Below are positions 6,944 through 15,511 of a stretch of 64,000 bases of DNA, piece after piece. Numbering within the stretch: position 1 is the first letter of the stretch; every line of letters begins with the position of its first letter. This stretch comes from an uncultured Tateyamaria sp. Its GTDB lineage: Bacteria; Pseudomonadota; Alphaproteobacteria; Rhodobacterales; Rhodobacteraceae. Position numbers and translations under genes: made by a program. The notes beneath the pieces were generated by a model. That model was not told the origin of the DNA, ran no database searches, and saw only the letters and a list, made by a program, of their open reading frames with translations. Location of the stretch: NCBI RefSeq assembly GCF_947503385.1, contig NZ_CANNDO010000003.1:248001-312000 (forward strand), in the 5' to 3' direction.

Positions 6944-8740
6944 TTAGCTATCCATTTTGAGTGCGCTGATGAATGCCTCCTGCGGAATATCCACCTTCCC
7001 AAACTGCCGCATCTTCTTCTTCCCGGCCTTCTGCTTGTCCAGCAACTTCCGCTTCCGCGTCGCATCCCCACCATAGCACTTGGCCGTGACGTCCTTGCGC
7101 ATCGCGGACAGTGTCTCGCGAGCGATGACTTTGCCGCCAATCGCCGCCTGGATCGGGATTTTGAACATGTGGCGGGGGATCAGGTCCTTTAGCTTTTCGA
7201 CCATGGCGCGGCCCCGCATCTCGGCTCGGTCGCGGTGGACCATGATCGACAGGGCATCCACGGGCTCGTCATTCACGAGGATCGACATCTTGACCAGATT
7301 GTCCTGGCGGTAGCCCGTCAGTTGGTAGTCGAAGGACGCATAGCCCTTGGTCACCGATTTCAGGCGGTCGTAGAAGTCGAACACCACCTCGTTCAGCGGC
7401 AGGTCGTAGACCACCATCGCGCGGGAGCCTGCATAGGTCAGGTCCTCTTGAATCCCGCGCCGGTCCTGACACAGTTTCAGCACGTCGCCGAGGTATTCAT
7501 CGGGCACAAGGATCGTCGCCTTGATCCGCGGTTCCTGCATGTGATCCACGACCGACAAATCGGGCATGTCGGCGGGGTTGTGCAGTTCCATCATCGACCC
7601 GTCGCGCATGTGCACGTGGTAGATGACGGAGGGCGCGGTGGTGATCAATTCGATGTTGTACTCGCGCTCAATCCGATCGCGAATCACCTCAAGATGCAGC
7701 AACCCGAGGAATCCGCAGCGGAAACCAAATCCCAATGCAGCGGACGTTTCCATCTCGAACGAGAAGGACGCGTCGTTCAGCGCCAGTTTGTCGATGGCGT
7801 CGCGCAGATCTTCGAATTCGGCACTGTCCACGGGGAACAGGCCGCAGAACACAACGGGTTGTGCAGGCTTAAAGCCCGGCAGCGGCGCGACCTCTTTGCG
7901 TTCATGGGTGATCGTGTCGCCGACGCGGGTGTCGCGCACCTGTTTGATGGACGCGGTGAGAAATCCGATCTCGCCGGGGCCCAAGGAGTCCACCATTTCC
8001 ATCTGCGGACGGAAGACGCCCACGCGGTCCACGTGGTGGACGGTCTTGTTGGACAGAAACTTGATCTTTTCGCCCTTCTTGAGCCGCCCGTCGATGACGC
8101 GGATCAGGACGATCACACCGAGATAGCTGTCATACCAACTGTCGACCAGCATGGCCTTGAGCGGGGCGTCGGGATCACCTTTGGGGGCGGGCAGCAGCTG
8201 GACAATCGCCTCGAGCGTTTCGTGAATGCCCTCGCCTGTCTTGGCAGAAACGGCGATGGCGCCCGAGGCGTCGATGCCGATCACGTCTTCGACCTGTTCC
8301 GCCACCCGGTCGATATCCGAGGCCGGCAGGTCGATCTTGTTGAAAACCGGGACGATCTCGTGGTCGGCGTCGATGGCCTGATAGACATTGGCGAGCGTCT
8401 GCGCCTCGACCCCTTGGGTGCTGTCCACGACCAGCAAAGAACCTTCGACCGCGCGCATGGAGCGGCTGACCTCATAGGCAAAATCGACGTGTCCGGGTGT
8501 GTCGATCAGGTTGAGCACATAAGCCTGTCCATCGTCGGCGGTGTAGTCGATGCGGACGGTGTTGGCCTTGATCGTGATGCCCCGCTCGCGTTCGATATCC
8601 ATACTGTCGAGCAGCTGTTCCTTCATGTCCCGGTCGGCCACGGTGTTGGTGGACTGAATGAGACGGTCGGCGAGCGTGGATTTCCCGTGGTCGATATGGG
8701 CGACGATGGAGAAATTGCGGATATGGCTGAGCGGTGTCAT
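6944..8740 (-). CDS. lepA: Elongation factor 4 (LepA), ribosome back-translocase GTPase
   Basis: A 598-residue protein, the normal length for LepA. I place the start at 8740 (MTPLSHIRN), because the further upstream frame adds 20 residues with no homologous character. The N-terminus carries the G1 motif AHIDHGKST and the G3 motif DTPGH; FNKID is the G4 motif. The EF4-specific C-terminal domain is present, ending in a lysine-rich tail ([20 protein letters not shown]). The protein binds the ribosome and aids elongation and initiation under stress such as high salt or cold. It is transcribed away from the orphan gene at 9157. The AT-rich islet follows on the same strand. Confidence 0.98.
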   Translation of the reverse strand: MTPLSHIRNFSIVAHIDHGKSTLADRLIQSTNTVADRDMKEQLLDSMDIERERGITIKANTVRIDYTADDGQAYVLNLIDTPGHVDFAYEVSRSMRAVEGSLLVVDSTQGVEAQTLANVYQAIDADHEIVPVFNKIDLPASDIDRVAEQVEDVIGIDASGAIAVSAKTGEGIHETLEAIVQLLPAPKGDPDAPLKAMLVDSWYDSYLGVIVLIRVIDGRLKKGEKIKFLSNKTVHHVDRVGVFRPQMEMVDSLGPGEIGFLTASIKQVRDTRVGDTITHERKEVAPLPGFKPAQPVVFCGLFPVDSAEFEDLRDAIDKLALNDASFSFEMETSAALGFGFRCGFLGLLHLEVIRDRIEREYNIELITTAPSVIYHVHMRDGSMMELHNPADMPDLSVVDHMQEPRIKATILVPDEYLGDVLKLCQDRRGIQEDLTYAGSRAMVVYDLPLNEVVFDFYDRLKSVTKGYASFDYQLTGYRQDNLVKMSILVNDEPVDALSIMVHRDRAEMRGRAMVEKLKDLIPRHMFKIPIQAAIGGKVIARETLSAMRKDVTAKCYGGDATRKRKLLDKQKAGKKKMRQFGKVDIPQEAFISALKMDS

Positions 8741-9156
8741 GGGCTGGATATGTCGCGGAACTGGGGGTTGGTCAATGGGCCAGAGAGCCGCGCCACGCAA
8801 CGTTCGGTGGGGTGTGTCGGGGTGTGGGCGGGAATCGCGGGTTAACGCCTGTGGTTTATGGCAAATCCGGGGGGCACCATGCGTACATCAGGCGTACACC
8901 CCCCGTGCACCTTTTGCCGGGTTAACAGGGCGTGCGGTTGTGTTTGTTAAGGATGGGTTAAAGGGTTGCAGGAGCTTTTACCCTTCGTACTGGTTTCGTA
9001 TATGCGGGCATTCGCAGTTCTCGAAGTCAAAGAATTTGCTCATAGGCGGTAAGAACCCCAATGAGCAGTTTGAGCATTCGAGAAAGCGACGTCAGTGTAG
9101 TTCAGATTTAGGCGATGGAGCATGTTCAATAGTTTGCAAGGTGCAGGGAACAAAAC
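8741..9156. other. Divergent regulatory interval between lepA and an orphan gene
   Basis: This 416-bp interval must hold the promoters of lepA (minus) and the 493-residue gene (plus). It contains several GTTAA/TTAAC words, including a full CtrA-like site, and a G/C-run hairpin (GGGGGG at about 8868 against CCCCCC at about 8898) enclosing GTAC repeats. From about 8980 rightwards the sequence becomes AT-richer, and this continues into the start of the next gene. No gene is evident. Confidence 0.5.
8947..8961 (-). promoter_or_regulatory. Putative CtrA-binding site
   Basis: On the minus strand the sequence reads TTAA-CCCATCC-TTAAC, which fits the CtrA consensus TTAA-N7-TTAA with the favoured flanking C. 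It lies about 200 bp from each of the two divergent starts. CtrA and GcrA both act in this bacterial group, and gcrA is in this window. No binding is shown. Confidence 0.4.
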
Positions 9157-10638
9157 GTGGCTGAGCTAGATCTCACATACCTTAAGCAATGCGAAGCTTG
9201 GTTTGCGACGCAGAGCCAGGAGATGCGGTGCATAATGTGCGCGCGTGCAGTTTTGCGAGTGGTGACACGCGCATACTTCATTGATGAATACCGGTCCGAC
9301 CTTCGTACATTGGCTTGCTTTAGGGGCGCTCTGTTTGTCGCTGTAAGCGGGTTGGGTCGAAGGGACGTACAACTAGCCGCGTCTTCCATCAACAGTGTAG
9401 CGGTGGCGATTTCCCACAGTTACCCAAGTGCAAAAGCACCAAGCACCACTACGGCAGCGCTGAGTGTGCTTACAGGGAAAACGGCAGCACGCAGTGCATC
9501 CGGTGCAGCTCAGACGATATTCCACTCGAGTGGCAACTCTTCGGAGGACTATTCGATTGCTGAGGAAGACGCGACCCGATCTCCAAAGGAACTCTATTCG
9601 CGAAGCCTATGGGGAGACACCGATGTGCCTCAGCACGCCTTGCTTGAACACAAGAAGTTCTTGAGCGTCTTGAGCGACGGCGAGCAATGGTCTTTCTGGC
9701 ACCGTTGGTACGGCGAGATGTGGGTGGGCGATTTTACGGACTGGGATCTGGCCATCGAAGTGGCCAAGATTCCGGATGAGGTTTGGGAGGGTGATGATGC
9801 GCTGGCCAATGTGGCACAGGCGATCCGGGAGATTGAGGCGCGCCGTGCGCATGACGTCGCGCGCATCAACGAAACGCTGGTTCTCGACGAGGACAGCCAA
9901 AAGCACCGCGCCGAACATCCTGAACCCGCAAATCCGGAGCGACTGCGCCGCCATTTGCTTCGGGTCGAAGAGGCGCTGGATGATATCCTTGCGCTTGGTG
10001 GTGGCAATGGTGTCACCGCAAACACGGTCGAATTCCGCATTATCAAACGGCTGGTGCGCAAGTACAGCGATGACCCTGAACGGGTGGCATTTGACCTGAC
10101 GGATGTGAACAAGAGCATTCGGCGGCAGATCAAAGTCGGCGAATATGCTGACGATGAGCCATTACGCCTGCTGCAAGCAGCCAACACGGCCTGCGTTGCC
10201 TTCGTTTGCGATTCTGACCCTGAAATTGCAACAGAACTTGACCGTGGTTTTGATCCAGCACCACAGGCGATACCAGAAGCGGACGCGCTGGTTTTACAGG
10301 ATGCGTGGCACATCAGCGCGGATATGCTTGAGGCAAAAGAGGCGCTTACCACACGCGAAGATCAGGCTGAAATCCTCAGCGGTCAGGTCATTGATGCAGA
10401 GGCTGATCCAATGCCGGAATGGTCCGCACAAGCTCACGCCATTCGCAGCATCGTTTTGCGCCGCCAAATCTCGCGGATGTGGCAACAGGCGCGCGGTTTG
10501 ATGACCGTGGAGAGCTTGGCCAGACTTTACGACACAGAGCATTCAAAGGCTGCGGGCTATGTCGGGCGTGTTGGTGTCGCCGCAGGTGTTTTGATCAAAG
10601 CAATCTTGGTTTTGTCCCGGATGCTTGGGCTCGCTTAA
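9157..10638 (+). CDS. Orphan protein of 493 residues, C-terminal hydrophobic anchor
   Basis: The GTG start at 9157 has GCAGGGA 7 nt upstream. The N-terminal third is hydrophobic-neutral with cysteines and a Ser/Thr/Ala-rich stretch near residues 85-130, and is AT-richer than the rest. The middle has WSFWHRWYGEMWVGDF, a tryptophan-rich segment seen in uncharacterised alphaproteobacterial proteins, then helical, charged sequence up to about residue 460. The last 28 residues form one likely membrane helix (VGVAAGVLIKAILVLSRMLGLA), so it may be tail-anchored. I cannot assign a function. The change of composition within the gene hints at a mosaic origin. Confidence 0.7.
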   Translation: MAELDLTYLKQCEAWFATQSQEMRCIMCARAVLRVVTRAYFIDEYRSDLRTLACFRGALFVAVSGLGRRDVQLAASSINSVAVAISHSYPSAKAPSTTTAALSVLTGKTAARSASGAAQTIFHSSGNSSEDYSIAEEDATRSPKELYSRSLWGDTDVPQHALLEHKKFLSVLSDGEQWSFWHRWYGEMWVGDFTDWDLAIEVAKIPDEVWEGDDALANVAQAIREIEARRAHDVARINETLVLDEDSQKHRAEHPEPANPERLRRHLLRVEEALDDILALGGGNGVTANTVEFRIIKRLVRKYSDDPERVAFDLTDVNKSIRRQIKVGEYADDEPLRLLQAANTACVAFVCDSDPEIATELDRGFDPAPQAIPEADALVLQDAWHISADMLEAKEALTTREDQAEILSGQVIDAEADPMPEWSAQAHAIRSIVLRRQISRMWQQARGLMTVESLARLYDTEHSKAAGYVGRVGVAAGVLIKAILVLSRMLGLA

Positions 10639-10765
10639 CACTGTGTCAGGTCATGGTGGGACACTGTGCGGGGTCATCGGCGTGGCCGCATTGCCCCCAC
10701 CCCCAAATTCCGGCATACTCCGCCCTATTCAGAGCGGGATAACCCGCCGACAGAGGTACGAGCGC

Positions 10766-11119
10766 ATGAAATCCTTCTCTCTCCTGATCGTGGCAGCCTT
10801 GGTCCTATCCGCCTGTTCAGGCAGCCGTAACACTGTGACGCGCGTCGCGGTCCCTGCGACCAACACGCTCTTTGCCACCGGTCCGATCTATTCGGCCTGC
10901 CGGTCCTCCGGGCGCGACGCGGCAAACCGCAGCCGGTGCGGCTGTGTGCAGGCCGTCGCCAACCGGGAACTGGATGCCAGTGACCAGCGGCGCGGTGCCG
11001 GCTTTTTTGGCGACCCGCATCAGGCGCAGGTCGTCCGTCAGTCGGATCGCAGCATCGACGAACGCTTTTGGCTGCGCTGGAAAGATTACAGCCAGACCGC
11101 CGCCCGCTTGTGTTCCTAA
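10766..11119 (+). CDS. Small predicted lipoprotein
   Basis: A 117-residue protein beginning MKSFSLLIVAALVLSAC, a typical signal with the lipobox LSAC and lipid-accepting cysteine at residue 17. The mature part has cysteines at ACRSS, RCGCV and the C-terminus, which may form disulfides, and a conserved-looking core ADRELDASDQRRGAGFF-like region followed by DPHQAQVVRQSD. Similar proteins occur widely in Rhodobacteraceae under uninformative names. It should sit in the inner or outer membrane facing the periplasm. It is convergent with the next gene (4-nt overlap of the ends). Confidence 0.75.
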   Translation: MKSFSLLIVAALVLSACSGSRNTVTRVAVPATNTLFATGPIYSACRSSGRDAANRSRCGCVQAVANRELDASDQRRGAGFFGDPHQAQVVRQSDRSIDERFWLRWKDYSQTAARLCS

Positions 11120-11697
11120 AGCCGGCGCATCCAGAACTGTAACCGCTTTTGGCTGTCGGTGCCTGTGTCGATGTCTTTCCAGCTGAATTGAGCCACCGCT
11201 CCTGGCACGCGCGCATAACCGCGCTTGTCCCAGAACCCGTCCAGAGGTCTATAGTTTGCAGGCCGCAGCGGGTGGTCATCGGGACGGATAACCGAACAGA
11301 AACACATGTGGTGATAGCCTAACGTGCGGGCGTGCGCCTCGCGCTGATCAAAGAATTGATGCCCGATGCCACGGCCCCGATAGCTGGGCAGCAAAACGCT
11401 TTCGCCACAATAAAACGTACGATCAATATCGATGCCGGTGCCGTCCAGCGCCTGCGCGAACTCCGCCGCGTGGTCCAGCAGCGGCGTGGCCGTTGCGGCC
11501 CCGACGACCCAGTCACCAACATGTGCGACAACCACAATCGCTTCGGGGCTGGTCTGGTAGTGCTGCAAGTAGGCACGTTCATAGTTGATGTCGCCATCGT
11601 AGAGGTAAGGCCAGTCCCGAAAAACGGTCATCCGCAACTGCGCTATTGTGTCAATCGCCTCACCCAGGGCCGCACCCGTCAGTTTGGCAACCTTCAC
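11116..11697 (-). CDS. GNAT-family N-acetyltransferase
   Basis: A 193-residue protein. I chose the GTG start at 11697 because it overlaps the upstream stop as GTGA; a longer frame exists but would run further into the neighbour. The acetyl-CoA-binding motif A region is VLLPSYRGRGIGHQFFDQREAHA, with the RGRGIG loop. The N-terminus (ALGEAIDTIAQLRMTVFRDWPYLY) resembles aminoacyl or small-molecule acetyltransferases of this group. It is the last gene of a minus-strand run that begins with murA. Substrate unknown. Confidence 0.85.
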   Translation of the reverse strand: MKVAKLTGAALGEAIDTIAQLRMTVFRDWPYLYDGDINYERAYLQHYQTSPEAIVVVAHVGDWVVGAATATPLLDHAAEFAQALDGTGIDIDRTFYCGESVLLPSYRGRGIGHQFFDQREAHARTLGYHHMCFCSVIRPDDHPLRPANYRPLDGFWDKRGYARVPGAVAQFSWKDIDTGTDSQKRLQFWMRRL

Positions 11698-12086
11698 GCG
11701 GTCACCTGTCTGAGCCAATCGGCAAGATTGTAATAGGTTGTGACCCGGCTGATCCGCCCATCCCGCAGATCAAAGAAAGACCCCGCAGGCAGAACATAGC
11801 GCTGACCGTGCGCCGCGGGCAGATCGCCATCGGTCGCCAGATAGGTGCCGTGTACGGCGTATTCCGCAGCGGCGCGCGTGCCATCGGGATGCACAAAGAC
11901 CACCATATCGCGCAGCTCTTCGGCATAACAGCGCGACATGTGGCGGCAAAAGGTGGCAAACGCCTCTCGGCCACGCCGGATCTGTCCCTCGTTCACGTGA
12001 TGCGCCACGTCCTCGGTCAGACAGGCAAGCATCCCGTCCACGTCACCCGCATTGAATGCCTCGAAATACTGGGCGACCACAGTCAT
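11694..12086 (-). CDS. SnoaL-like (NTF2-fold) protein
   Basis: A 130-residue protein with the NTF2-like pattern: an N-terminal helix with YFEAFNAGDVDGMLACLTEDV, a central beta sheet, and a C-terminal strand ending RISRVTTYYNLADWLRQV. Such proteins form small alpha+beta cones that bind hydrophobic or polyketide-like ligands, or act as isomerases or hydrolases. No catalytic residues can be assigned with confidence. It overlaps the phosphatase gene upstream by 4 nt and the GNAT gene downstream by 4 nt, so all three are co-translated. Confidence 0.8.
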   Translation of the reverse strand: MTVVAQYFEAFNAGDVDGMLACLTEDVAHHVNEGQIRRGREAFATFCRHMSRCYAEELRDMVVFVHPDGTRAAAEYAVHGTYLATDGDLPAAHGQRYVLPAGSFFDLRDGRISRVTTYYNLADWLRQVTA

Positions 12087-12547
12087 TGCGCGCCCTCGCG
12101 TGCCGGACCCCAGCGCTCCACCAGACGCGCTACGATCTGATCGCGGGCATCGCGGTAACTGGCCAGCTTGGCATCACGTGTCTCCCCCAGCCCGGTTGGG
12201 TCAAGGATTGGCCAATACTCCACCTCCAGGCTATAGTATCGCGTCAGATCCAGCGCGCGCCGCTGCGACGCAGGGGACAGCGCGACCACCAGATCAAAAG
12301 AACCAAGATCGTCGCCCCAATCCTCCATCTCGTCAAAGCTGCGCGACCGGTGACGGCTCAACTCAACCCCCAATTCCTGACATACGGCAATCGAAAACCC
12401 GTCAATCTCTAGGTCATTCTTGACCCCTGCGGACTGAACATACGTACCCGTACCGTAGAACTTTTTCATGATGCCCTCGGCCATGGGCGACCGCGCCGCG
12501 TTGTGATCGCAGCAAAACAGCACCGACGATGGCAGCGGCTGCGGCAT
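12083..12547 (-). CDS. Low-molecular-weight protein tyrosine phosphatase family protein
   Basis: A 154-residue protein with the LMW-PTP signature C-x5-R-S at residues 13-20 (CDHNAARS), directly after the first beta strand. A DP pair in the segment ILDPTG is the likely general acid. The fold is shared with arsenate reductases, so arsenate reduction is an alternative. In many Rhodobacteraceae a protein of this kind follows hisD and UPF0262, as here. It starts one base after the UPF0262 stop and overlaps the SnoaL-like gene by 4 nt. Its substrate protein is unknown. Confidence 0.85.
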   Translation of the reverse strand: MPQPLPSSVLFCCDHNAARSPMAEGIMKKFYGTGTYVQSAGVKNDLEIDGFSIAVCQELGVELSRHRSRSFDEMEDWGDDLGSFDLVVALSPASQRRALDLTRYYSLEVEYWPILDPTGLGETRDAKLASYRDARDQIVARLVERWGPAREGAQ

Positions 12548-13027
12548 CTAGCCTCCGAAATGCAGAACGCAGATGAGGGTGAACAGGCGGCGGGCGGTGT
12601 CCGTATCGACCTCGGCCTTGCCTTCCAAACGTTCTTGCAAGACCCGGCTGCCCTCGTTGTGGATGCCGCGCCGCGCCATGTCGATGGTCTCGATCTGGCT
12701 GGGCGGCAATTTCTTGACCGCCTCAAAATAGCTTTCACAGATCTGGAAATAGTCCTTAACCACCTGCCGGAACGGCCCAAGCGAAAGATGGAACTCTGCG
12801 GCCTTCTCCTCGGCCTCAGTGTTCACATCGAACACCAGACGCTTGTCGCGAATGGACAGGCCAAGGTGATAGGGCCCGCCCGGCGCTGCACGATCATCGC
12901 GATCAGGCAAGACAAACGTGTTGTCCTCAAGCAAGTCAAAAATGGCGACCTTACGCTCCTGCTCGATCTCCGGCGTGGGCGGCGGCAGGTTGGCGTCGTC
13001 GAGAGTGATATGTGTGATACGGGTCAT
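12548..13027 (-). CDS. UPF0262 family protein
   Basis: A 159-residue protein. The start at 13027 (MTRITHITLDD) matches the family's usual N-terminus; an upstream frame extension of 15 residues looks spurious. The conserved core includes ERKVAIFDLLEDNTFVL and YFQICESYFEAVKKLPPSQIETIDMARRGIHNEGS. The family is confined to alphaproteobacteria and has no known function. Its fixed place between hisD and a LMW phosphatase is kept here. A GC-palindrome repeat separates it from hisD, so it may be transcribed partly from its own promoter. Confidence 0.9.
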   Translation of the reverse strand: MTRITHITLDDANLPPPTPEIEQERKVAIFDLLEDNTFVLPDRDDRAAPGGPYHLGLSIRDKRLVFDVNTEAEEKAAEFHLSLGPFRQVVKDYFQICESYFEAVKKLPPSQIETIDMARRGIHNEGSRVLQERLEGKAEVDTDTARRLFTLICVLHFGG

Positions 13028-13097
13028 GACCGAGGACCAAAGGCGAAACAATGTTTCGCGATGCTTACGCAAGCCCCCCCCTCAACACAATGGCCGT

Positions 13098-13155
13098 GTC
13101 TTCTTCTGACCAAAAATACCACGGGGGAGGCCCCAGGCCGGGGGCAGAGCCCCCC
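13098..13155 (-). repeat. Roseobacter-type GC-palindrome repeat, copy A
   Basis: On the minus strand a GGGGGGCTCTGCCCCC stem-loop and a second C-run block are followed by GTGGTATTTTTGGTCAGAAGAAGAC. The same layout occurs at 32821 and 35888. It lies between hisD and the UPF0262 gene, in the same orientation as both. Confidence 0.8.
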
Positions 13156-13189
13156 AAAACATGTCATGCGCCCTCGGCGCGCAATAGGA

Positions 13190-14491
13190 TCAACTGTTGA
13201 GCTTACGAAGCCGTGCGGTGACAGACAGACCGTGTGCCTCAAGGCTCTCCGATGCGGCGAGCGTCTCTGCCCCCGGGCCGATGGCACGCAAAGCGTCAGG
13301 CGTCATCTGCGTGAGCGTTGTGCGCTTGATGAAATCCATCACCGACAGGCCAGACGAAAACCGCGCCGAGCGGGCTGTGGGCAGAACATGATTGGGACCA
13401 CCGATATAGTCCCCGATAGCCTCTGGCGTCCAAGGGCCAATAAAAACGGCCCCTGCATGGGTGATACGTTCTGACAGGGCTTCCGCATCTGCCACACACA
13501 GCTCCAGATGTTCTGGCGCGATCCGGTCGCTCAGCGCGACAGCCACATCCAGATCGGGCACCGTGATCACCGCCCCAAAGTCGCGCCAGCTTGCGCCTGC
13601 AATGTCGCGCCGCTGCAAGGTTTGCAGACGGGCGTCCACCGCCTGCACCACGGCCTGCCCGAACGCGGCATCGGTCGTGATCAGGAGCGACTGCGCACTC
13701 TCGTCATGTTCGGCCTGGCTCAGCAGGTCGAGCGCGATCCAGTCCGGATCGTTGTCGCCATCCGCAATCACGAGGATTTCGGACGGGCCTGCAATCATAT
13801 CGATCCCCACCTTGCCGAACACCCGCCGCTTGGCCGCCGCGACAAAGGCGTTGCCCGGACCCGTGATCTTGTCCACGGGCGCGATGCTTTCAGTGCCATA
13901 AGCCAGCGCCGCAATCGCCTGCGCCCCGCCGATGCGGTAAATCTCGTCCACCCCGGCAAGCTCTGCCGCCAGCAGCACCGCCGGGTTCAGAACACCATCC
14001 GGCGTGGGCACCGTGATGGCCAGCCGCTCTACACCCGCCACCTTGGCCGGGACCGCGTTCATCAGCACCGAAGACGGATAGGACGCAAGCCCACCGGGCA
14101 CATAGAGCCCTGCCGCCGACACCGGCGTCCAGCGCCAGCCGATCCGCGCGCCTACATCATCGGTCCACATCGCATCTTCGGGCATCTGGCGCGCGTGGTA
14201 GGCGCGGATGCGGTCGGCCGCCAGCGCCAGCGCATCCCGTTCCGCCTGCGGCACCTGAGCCGTTGCCTCGGCCACCGCCTCTGGGCTGATGCGCAAGGTC
14301 GCCGGTGTCAGCGACATGCGGTCAAACCGTTCGGTCAACGCAATTACAGCGGCATCGCCCCGCGCCCGCACATCCGAAATAATGTCCGCCACGACAGCGT
14401 CCACATCCGGGCTGTCTTCGCGCTTGGCCCCCAGAAGGGCGTTGAACCGCGCGTCAAAATCCGCATCGGCATAGTCGAGAAACTGAGGCAT
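13190..14491 (-). CDS. hisD: Histidinol dehydrogenase
   Basis: A 433-residue protein of normal length. The start at 14491 (MPQFLDYADADFDARF) has AAGGGA upstream; the frame extends 13 residues further without support. It catalyses the last two steps of histidine biosynthesis, L-histidinol to L-histidine with two NAD+, using zinc. Family segments are GLYVPGGLASYPSSVLMNAVPAKVAGV, the glycine-rich AGPSEILVIAD, and the zinc-site region LSQAEHDESAQS with GGPNHVLPT near the end. It is the fourth gene after murA in a run conserved in alphaproteobacteria; the other his genes are not in the window. Confidence 0.97.
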   Translation of the reverse strand: MPQFLDYADADFDARFNALLGAKREDSPDVDAVVADIISDVRARGDAAVIALTERFDRMSLTPATLRISPEAVAEATAQVPQAERDALALAADRIRAYHARQMPEDAMWTDDVGARIGWRWTPVSAAGLYVPGGLASYPSSVLMNAVPAKVAGVERLAITVPTPDGVLNPAVLLAAELAGVDEIYRIGGAQAIAALAYGTESIAPVDKITGPGNAFVAAAKRRVFGKVGIDMIAGPSEILVIADGDNDPDWIALDLLSQAEHDESAQSLLITTDAAFGQAVVQAVDARLQTLQRRDIAGASWRDFGAVITVPDLDVAVALSDRIAPEHLELCVADAEALSERITHAGAVFIGPWTPEAIGDYIGGPNHVLPTARSARFSSGLSVMDFIKRTTLTQMTPDALRAIGPGAETLAASESLEAHGLSVTARLRKLNS

Positions 14492-14540
14492 GTCCGTCCC
14501 TTGTGGTTGCTCCGGGACATAGCGGGGCATGTGCGGGGTC

Positions 14541-15041
14541 TCAAGCCCCGGGCGGATCGCTTCGGATCAAAAGCAGGTCCGTTTCGTGCACCCCATCCAG
14601 CACGGTGGCATTCGGAATGCGCCCGCAGGCCTCGAACCCGTGGCGTTGATAGAACCGAATGGCTCGCGTATTGGACGCCGCCACTTGCAACTCCAGTTGC
14701 CACATGCCCGCCGCCTGTGCAGCGGCAATCATCGCCTCCATCAACGGATCGGCAAATCCCTGTCCCTGCGAGCCCGGCTTGACAAAGAACGGCCCGATAG
14801 ACCCACGGTGGCGGGTCTGTCGCCGGTTTTCACGCGCAAGGCTGCCCGTCGCGACCAGCGTGCCGCTGACAAAAACACCAAAGCTCTGCCCCCGCTCCAG
14901 CCATGTTGCCGTCCTGTCCAGTGGCACCGCAGCCGCTTCGGCATATGTTGTCAAAAAAGCGTCCGGAAAGGCTTCAAGCGCGTCCAGCCGGATGGTCCGC
15001 CATTGCGCGGCATCCCCGGCGGTCAGCCGCCGCACCTGCAT
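14541..15041 (-). CDS. GNAT-family N-acetyltransferase
   Basis: A 166-residue protein with an N-terminal [22 protein letters not shown] segment typical of RimI/PhnO-like GNATs. The acetyl-CoA loop lies at KPGSQGQGFADPLMEAMIAAA, where the usual arginine of R/QxxGxG/A is glutamine. The C-terminal strand-helix is NTRAIRFYQRHGFEACG. Its start overlaps the DUF2948 stop by one base (TAATG), so translation is coupled. This GNAT appears to be an addition to the otherwise conserved murA-DUF2948-hisD order. Substrate unknown. Confidence 0.85.
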   Translation of the reverse strand: MQVRRLTAGDAAQWRTIRLDALEAFPDAFLTTYAEAAAVPLDRTATWLERGQSFGVFVSGTLVATGSLARENRRQTRHRGSIGPFFVKPGSQGQGFADPLMEAMIAAAQAAGMWQLELQVAASNTRAIRFYQRHGFEACGRIPNATVLDGVHETDLLLIRSDPPGA

Positions 15042-15511
15042 TATACATCGTGCTCCGGTACGGATTTCGATGGGGCGACATAGGGCCGCGTGACATCGCG
15101 GAGGGTCGCATCAATGGCCTCGACCGACAGGCGTATGGCCCCGTCACCGGCAAGCGTCAGCGTGACATGACCCGCGCCATCACCTGCGTCGCCGAACGCG
15201 ATGGACAGCAGCGACAGGATCGTTTCCGTATCGGACCGGTCGATCCCTTGGCTGGACACACCCAGCACATCCTCAAAGGACAAGAGCGCCTGCACCCGTT
15301 CCGGTGCGTGCCGGCCTTTGCCTGCGTCCTCCCAGCGAAATCGGTTAAGCAGCAACGCAAAGCGCCGCGCCTTGCCATCCCAGCGCATTTCCGTGATCGG
15401 AAACACAGCGTCCTGCACCAGCGACGAGATCACCTGAAGGTCATCGCCGTCCAGCGCGCCAAGATTTAACGGCGCCTCGCGCCCGTCCTCAAACCGTGCG
15501 TCTTCGGTCAT
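15041..15511 (-). CDS. DUF2948 family protein
   Basis: A 156-residue alphaproteobacterial protein of unknown function. Recognisable parts are the start region [25 protein letters not shown], the [18 protein letters not shown] strand pair, and a C-terminal [14 protein letters not shown]. No catalytic or binding motifs are evident. It overlaps murA by 4 nt (ATGA) and the GNAT by 1 nt. Constant linkage to murA and hisD suggests only that it shares their promoter. Confidence 0.9.
   Translation of the reverse strand: MTEDARFEDGREAPLNLGALDGDDLQVISSLVQDAVFPITEMRWDGKARRFALLLNRFRWEDAGKGRHAPERVQALLSFEDVLGVSSQGIDRSDTETILSLLSIAFGDAGDGAGHVTLTLAGDGAIRLSVEAIDATLRDVTRPYVAPSKSVPEHDV

Noticed and set aside
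7235-8845. 536-codon plus-strand frame over lepA
   Set aside because: It is antisense to a clear lepA gene and is rich in His, Asp and Val, as expected of a GC-rich shadow frame.
13508-14782. 424-codon plus-strand frame over hisD
   Set aside because: Antisense to hisD with an Arg/His-heavy composition; no domain features.
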